DNA from: Alkalibacterium sp. AK22
GTDB taxonomy: Bacteria; Bacillota; Bacilli; Lactobacillales; Carnobacteriaceae_A
NCBI RefSeq assembly: GCF_000585255.1
Contig: NZ_JANL01000022.1
Location: 31,260 to 95,259 of the forward strand
Length of the DNA: 64,000 nucleotides
Direction of reading: 5' to 3'
A program made the position numbers and the translations under genes. Below the pieces are notes generated by a model, which was not told where the DNA came from, did no database searches, and saw only the letters and a program-made list of their open reading frames with translations. This document shows positions 59,992 through 64,000 of the stretch, piece by piece (position 1 is the stretch's first letter; the number at the start of each line of letters is the position of its first letter).

Positions 59992-61102
59992 TTAAGAGGA
60001 GCCTTTCATTGAGAATCTTAGATACGCTTCAATAAAGGGATCTAAATCTCCATCCATTACAGCATCCGTGTTTCCGCTCTCCATGTTGGTTCGGTGATCC
60101 TTAACCATCGAGTAAGGATGGAACACATAAGACCTTATTTGAGAACCCCAGCCAATTTCTTTCTGCTCGCCCCGAATTTCATCCATTTCCTTCTGCTTCT
60201 CTTCCATTTCCTTCTGATAAAGCTTGGCTTTCAGCATATTCATCGCTGTTTCCCTGTTAGCCAGCTGTGAACGACCAGCCTGACTGGACGCCACCAGTCC
60301 AGTTTCCAGGTGGGTGATTCGGACAGCTGATTCAGTTTTGTTGATATGCTGGCCACCGGCCCCACTGGCTCGGAATGTATCAACTCGGATTTCATCCGAG
60401 TTGACTTCAATATCGATCTCATCGTCGATTTCAGGAATCACATCAATGGATACAAAAGAAGTATGACGGCGGCCACTTGAATCAAAGGGGGAGATTCTAA
60501 CTAGGCGATGCACACCTTTTTCTGCTTTAAGCAGACCATAGGCATTCGTCCCTTTTACCAGCAAAGTGGCACTTTTGATACCAGCCTCGTCTCCGCTTTG
60601 ATATTCAAGTACTTCATAGGAAAAACCACGCTGCTCGATCCAGCGTGTGTACATGCGGTAAAGCATCTCTCCCCAGTCCTGGGATTCCGTTCCACCTGCT
60701 CCGGGATGCAGTTCCAAGATGGCATTGGATTTGTCATAAGGTTCACCCAGCAGCATATCCAGCTCAAACTGTTCCACTGCATCAGTCAACTCAGTTAGAC
60801 TGCCTTGAATCTCTTCCAGCATATCCTGGTCTTCTTCTTCTCTAAGCATCTCCAGCAGCAATTCTACCTCTTCGACTTTTGTCTCAATAAAGGTGAACGC
60901 TTGGTGAACACTTTTGACTTCGTTTGATTCTTTGATAACTTTTTGCGCCGCTTCCTGATTGTTCCAAAATTCAGGAGAAGACATGATGTGATCATATTCT
61001 GCTATGTCACGTTCTATGGCTTCTAAGTCAAAGAGACCCCCTGAAGTCTTCGACCTTTTGTTTTGCTGTATTCAGTTTTTGTGAAATTTCACTGATTTCC
61101 AT
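59992..61102 (-). CDS. prfB: Peptide chain release factor 2 (programmed +1 frameshift)
   Basis: 369 residues if the frameshift is taken. The ATG ([20 protein letters not shown]) follows GGAGG; after 24 codons an in-frame TGA is met, and a +1 shift at CTT-TGA-C joins [15 protein letters not shown] and the main body. RF2 marks: the stop-codon-reading SPF motif in [14 protein letters not shown] and the GGQ loop in [15 protein letters not shown]. Without the shift only an internal ATG gives 330 residues. RF2 releases peptides at TGA and TAA and autoregulates through the shift. It follows secA, as in most Firmicutes. Confidence 0.95.
61028..61042 (-). other. RF2 +1 recoding site
   Basis: Shine-Dalgarno-like AGGGGG (61042-61037), then TCT, CTT and TGA followed by C: the conserved stimulator, slippery codon and poor-context stop of prfB autoregulation. 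Confidence 0.95.
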
Positions 61103-61171
61103 ACTATGCCTCCGTTTTTTGCTAAGCAAAAGGAACAGATGCACGATCCGTTCCTTCCCGCTTGGTTCTTT

Positions 61172-63637
61172 TTAGCCCATTCGTGTGTGTGTTTCTTCAT
61201 CATGCGAATAGGTTGGTTTTTCATTTTTTCTGCGAACATTTTGTTTCTTGCTGCCAGTCGGTGTAGTCTGCTCCCGCTGCAGATTCTGTCTGATCTGTGA
61301 CTTCATCAGCAGTCGAGTCACTTCATACTCAATTTCTCCAATCATGTCCTCAAACAGGCTGAATCCTTCCTGCTGGTATTCCGTCAGCGGGTTGAACTGA
61401 CCATATGAACGAAGACCAATTCCCTGACGCAGCTGATCCATCTGATCGATGTGATCTGTCCATTTTCTGTCAACAACTCTCAGAATAACAACTTTCTCGA
61501 ATTCAAGAACTTGTTCTTTCCCGTTAAGCTGAGACGTTTTTTCCTCATAATTTGACCGGGCCAGATCTACAAGCAAGTCAATAATCTGTTGCGCAGTCTT
61601 TCCTTTAAGGTCTTCGATAGTCAGGTCTTCCGGATGTACGAGAACCGTATGGGCAAATTCTTCGATATGCTCCAGGTTCCATTTAGATGCATCTTCCTGC
61701 TGCGTATTCAGCTGAACATAGCGTTCGATTGTCCGACGGACCATCGGGATTGTGACGTAGCTGAGCGAATCGCTCTCCATGATAACTTCCTGGCGCTGCG
61801 AGTAAATCACTTCACGCTGTTCTCTCATAACATCGTCGTACTTCAATACATTACGGCGGGTGTCATAGTTGTTCCCTTCGACTCGTTTCTGAGCTGATTC
61901 AACTTGGCGACTGATCATTCTACTTTGAATAACGGCATCGTCTTCAGCAATTTTCAGTTGTTCAAGAACCATTCGAATACGTTCTGAACCGAAACGCTTC
62001 ATCAAGTCATCTTCCAGCGATAGATAAAACTGGGATACACCAGGGTCTCCCTGACGACCTGCCCTTCCTCTCAGCTGATTGTCGATACGTCTGGATTCAT
62101 GCCGTTCTGTACCGATAACCGCAAGGCCCCCGGCTTCTTTTACTCCCGGACCAAGCTTGATATCTGTTCCACGTCCGGCCATGTTGGTCGCAATAGTGAC
62201 TGCACCAGGTTGGCCGGCATTGACGACGATTTCAGCTTCTCTGAAATGGTTTTTAGCGTTCAGTACCTCGTGAGGGACTCCTTCTTTTCTAAGTAGGGTA
62301 CTGATTAGCTCAGACGTTTCAACAGCTACTGTTCCTACCAGGACCGGCTGTCCTTTGGCATGGCGCTCCTTGATGTCTTCAGCCACGGCTTTAAACTTGC
62401 TTTCTAGTGTCGGATAAAGCAAGTCGTCACGGTCATCCCGAATGAGCGGACGGTTAGTCGGGATGGCAACAACGTTCATGTTATAAATTTCTCTGAATTC
62501 TTCTTCTTCCGTCTTAGCGGTACCTGTCATCCCTGATAGCTTCTTATACATACGGAAGTAGTTCTGGAAAGTGATGGTTGCCATCGTCTTCGATTCTTTC
62601 TGAATCTCAACATTTTCCTTCGCTTCGATGGCCTGATGTAAACCGTCTGAATAGCGTCGTCCTTCCATGATACGCCCGGTAAATTGGTCAACAATTTTGA
62701 CTGCGCCGTCGTCCACGACATAATCAAAATCTTTGTGCATAATAAAGTTCGCTCTCAGCGACTGATCCAGGTGATGCACGAGTGCCTGATTTTCAATATC
62801 ATACAGATTGGTTACGCGGAAGGTCTTCTCTGCGTTCTCGATTCCTTCTTCCGTCAGTGAAATAGATTTAGACTGCAAGTCAATAGTATAATCCTCGTCT
62901 TCTTTCAGTCCTTTAACAAAGAAATCACAGCGGGTATAAAATGAAGTCGAACGGTTGGCTTGGCCGGATATGATCAGTGGCGTTCTCGCTTCATCAACAA
63001 GGATGGAATCGACCTCATCCAAAATAGCAAAGTTTAATGGCCGCTGAACCATCTGCTCCTTGTAGACGACCATGTTGTCACGCAAGTAATCAAAGCCCAA
63101 CTCATTGTTTGTAGAATAAGTGATATCGCAGTTGTAGGCCTCACGTTTTTCCTCGGAAGACTTGTTGTTCAGGTTCAAGCCAACAGTCAGCCCCATCCAG
63201 CGATACAGTTCACCCATCTCGTCAGCATCTCGTGTAGCCAAGTAATCATTGACAGTTACCACGTGCGCACCGTCTCCAGAAATGGCATTCAAGTAGACCG
63301 GCATCGTAGCCGTCAATGTCTTCCCTTCACCCGTTTTCATCTCTGAAATATTGCCTTCATGAAGCGCTATTCCTCCCATCAGCTGTACCCTGAACGGATG
63401 CAGTCCTAGTACGCGTCGAGCTCCTTCTCTTATGGCTGCAAAGGCTTCAGGTAGCATGTCATCCAGACTTTCACCTGAAGCATATCTTCCTTTAAACTCT
63501 TCTGTCTTTGCCTTTAGTTCTTCGTCAGTTAAGGCCTGCATGCTGTCTGTCAGTGCATCAATCTGATCAGCAATTTTTCCGTATCGGCGTAGTGTTTTTT
63601 TATCGTTCTCAAAAATCTGTTTTAATAAATGAGCCAT
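61172..63637 (-). CDS. secA: Preprotein translocase ATPase SecA
   Basis: 821 residues. Walker [18 protein letters not shown]-type Walker [21 protein letters not shown], preprotein-crosslinking region, motif [20 protein letters not shown] and the helical wing/scaffold to about residue 790. It pushes preproteins through SecYEG. The C-terminal linker ends [15 protein letters not shown] without the usual CxCxSGKKYKNCHG zinc tail that binds SecB or lipid; see the separate finding on a possible frameshifted remnant in the CA-repeat. GGGGAG ribosome site. Upstream of prfB with about 70 bp between. Confidence 0.97.
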   Translation of the reverse strand: MAHLLKQIFENDKKTLRRYGKIADQIDALTDSMQALTDEELKAKTEEFKGRYASGESLDDMLPEAFAAIREGARRVLGLHPFRVQLMGGIALHEGNISEMKTGEGKTLTATMPVYLNAISGDGAHVVTVNDYLATRDADEMGELYRWMGLTVGLNLNNKSSEEKREAYNCDITYSTNNELGFDYLRDNMVVYKEQMVQRPLNFAILDEVDSILVDEARTPLIISGQANRSTSFYTRCDFFVKGLKEDEDYTIDLQSKSISLTEEGIENAEKTFRVTNLYDIENQALVHHLDQSLRANFIMHKDFDYVVDDGAVKIVDQFTGRIMEGRRYSDGLHQAIEAKENVEIQKESKTMATITFQNYFRMYKKLSGMTGTAKTEEEEFREIYNMNVVAIPTNRPLIRDDRDDLLYPTLESKFKAVAEDIKERHAKGQPVLVGTVAVETSELISTLLRKEGVPHEVLNAKNHFREAEIVVNAGQPGAVTIATNMAGRGTDIKLGPGVKEAGGLAVIGTERHESRRIDNQLRGRAGRQGDPGVSQFYLSLEDDLMKRFGSERIRMVLEQLKIAEDDAVIQSRMISRQVESAQKRVEGNNYDTRRNVLKYDDVMREQREVIYSQRQEVIMESDSLSYVTIPMVRRTIERYVQLNTQQEDASKWNLEHIEEFAHTVLVHPEDLTIEDLKGKTAQQIIDLLVDLARSNYEEKTSQLNGKEQVLEFEKVVILRVVDRKWTDHIDQMDQLRQGIGLRSYGQFNPLTEYQQEGFSLFEDMIGEIEYEVTRLLMKSQIRQNLQREQTTPTGSKKQNVRRKNEKPTYSHDEETHTRMG

Positions 63638-63699
63638 GAATACAATTCTCCCCTATATGTGGATTCTATAAGCACTTCCGGATTTTCTCATACTGTCAT

Positions 63700-63708
63700 A
63701 TCATACCA
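63700..63708 (-). promoter_or_regulatory. Extended -10 promoter of secA
   Basis: TGGTATGAT on the minus strand; start expected near 63693, giving a 55-nt leader. No good -35. Confidence 0.5.
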
Positions 63709-63901
63709 CTATTACCCCGGGATTAAAAGGTTCTATTGTAACTCTCTGATGAAGTGTTTTAATTTGTTCAAACAAATTCTACTTGCTGTGAAAGGCCTGC
63801 AAACAGTCTTTTGAGCCTTTTATATTTTCCTAAAAATCGCTCTCCTGACCCCTTACTCGCCAGTCTGCCAGACAACCTTCACAGGGTGCCGGATTCAAAC
63901 G

Positions 63902-63933
63902 CAAAAAAAGGGGCTGGGACAAAAGTCTCAACC
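63902..63933 (-). terminator. Terminator or intergenic repeat at the right edge, first hairpin
   Basis: Minus strand GGTTGAGAC-TTTT-GTCCCAGCC, one mismatch, then CC and T7. It would end a minus-strand gene lying beyond the window. I recall very similar GGGACAAAAG-type hairpins as scattered repeats in Lactobacillales, unverified here. Confidence 0.65.
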
Positions 63934-63950
63934 GGAGTAAAATAAAGTTA

Positions 63951-63995
63951 AACCGAGTAGAATTGTACTTATGTACAAACCTACTCGGTTTTTTC
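63951..63995. repeat. Nested inverted repeat at the right edge, second hairpin
   Basis: AACCGAGTAG (63951-63960) and CTACTCGGTT (63981-63990) enclose TTGTAC-TTAT-GTACAA; T-run on the plus side. Together with the first hairpin it forms a unit that may be a repeat or the end of an insertion element. Confidence 0.5.
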
Positions 63996-64000
63996 TTTTT

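Noticed and set aside
1..64000. CRISPR array, prophage or complete insertion sequence
   Set aside because: No regularly spaced long direct repeats, no cas, integrase, phage structural or transposase genes were found; the phage-holin-like name of yvlD reflects only its fold family.

Overview
The window reads as one chromosomal segment of a low-to-mid GC Gram-positive bacterium of the order Lactobacillales. The right half carries, on the minus strand, secA, prfB, ftsE-ftsX, a MinJ-like gene, an HD-domain gene, uvrA, yvlB-yvlC-yvlD, hprK, lgt, gpsA, galU, trxB, pgcA, a DUF2892 gene, rapZ, yvcK and whiA. This is the ancestral Bacillales/Lactobacillales order. Spx, glutathione reductase, cytosolic gamma-glutamyltransferase and a guanine riboswitch fit that placement. 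The family Carnobacteriaceae (an Alkalibacterium- or Marinilactibacillus-like organism) is my best guess, but that is inference.

Left part (1-17 kb): the edge of a UbiB-type kinase gene and a phasin-like protein; an aldo/keto reductase; spx behind phased direct repeats; a YrhK-like membrane protein; a strongly predicted 190-nt small RNA with its own promoter and terminator; an SGNH hydrolase-ROK kinase pair; a YwrD-type gamma-glutamyltransferase; two glyoxalase-fold proteins; an AEC permease; a MarR regulator with a perfect palindromic operator followed by a heterodimeric ABC exporter whose two genes are both damaged; and a cst-like sulfide/persulfide operon (DsrE, a four-module TusA-rhodanese-rhodanese-metallo-beta-lactamase protein, TusA, TauE) behind two promoters, each with a CsoR/CstR-type operator.

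Middle (17-39 kb): tRNA-Leu(GAG), a decayed HAD hydrolase, sprT-tex, two phosphoesterases, a MacAB-like adaptor/ATPase/permease operon, a bactofilin-like membrane protein, pbuG under a guanine riboswitch, gor with a GT8 glycosyltransferase, a two-gene chromate-type transporter, and then two separate rnfC-rnfD pairs with no other Rnf subunit genes. The pairs are separated by mgtC and a small lipoprotein. The second pair has a Fur-type box over its -35 element.

Right part (39-64 kb): the conserved division, secretion, cell-envelope and carbon-control genes listed above. prfB keeps its autoregulatory +1 frameshift. SecA ends without the usual zinc-binding tail, and a possible frameshifted remnant of that tail follows it. 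The window closes in a pair of hairpins that look like a terminator or intergenic repeat.

Most interesting for follow-up: the Rnf-CD-only modules with iron-type control, the cst-like operon with an unusual domain order and no local regulator, and the independent small RNA at about 2993-3187.
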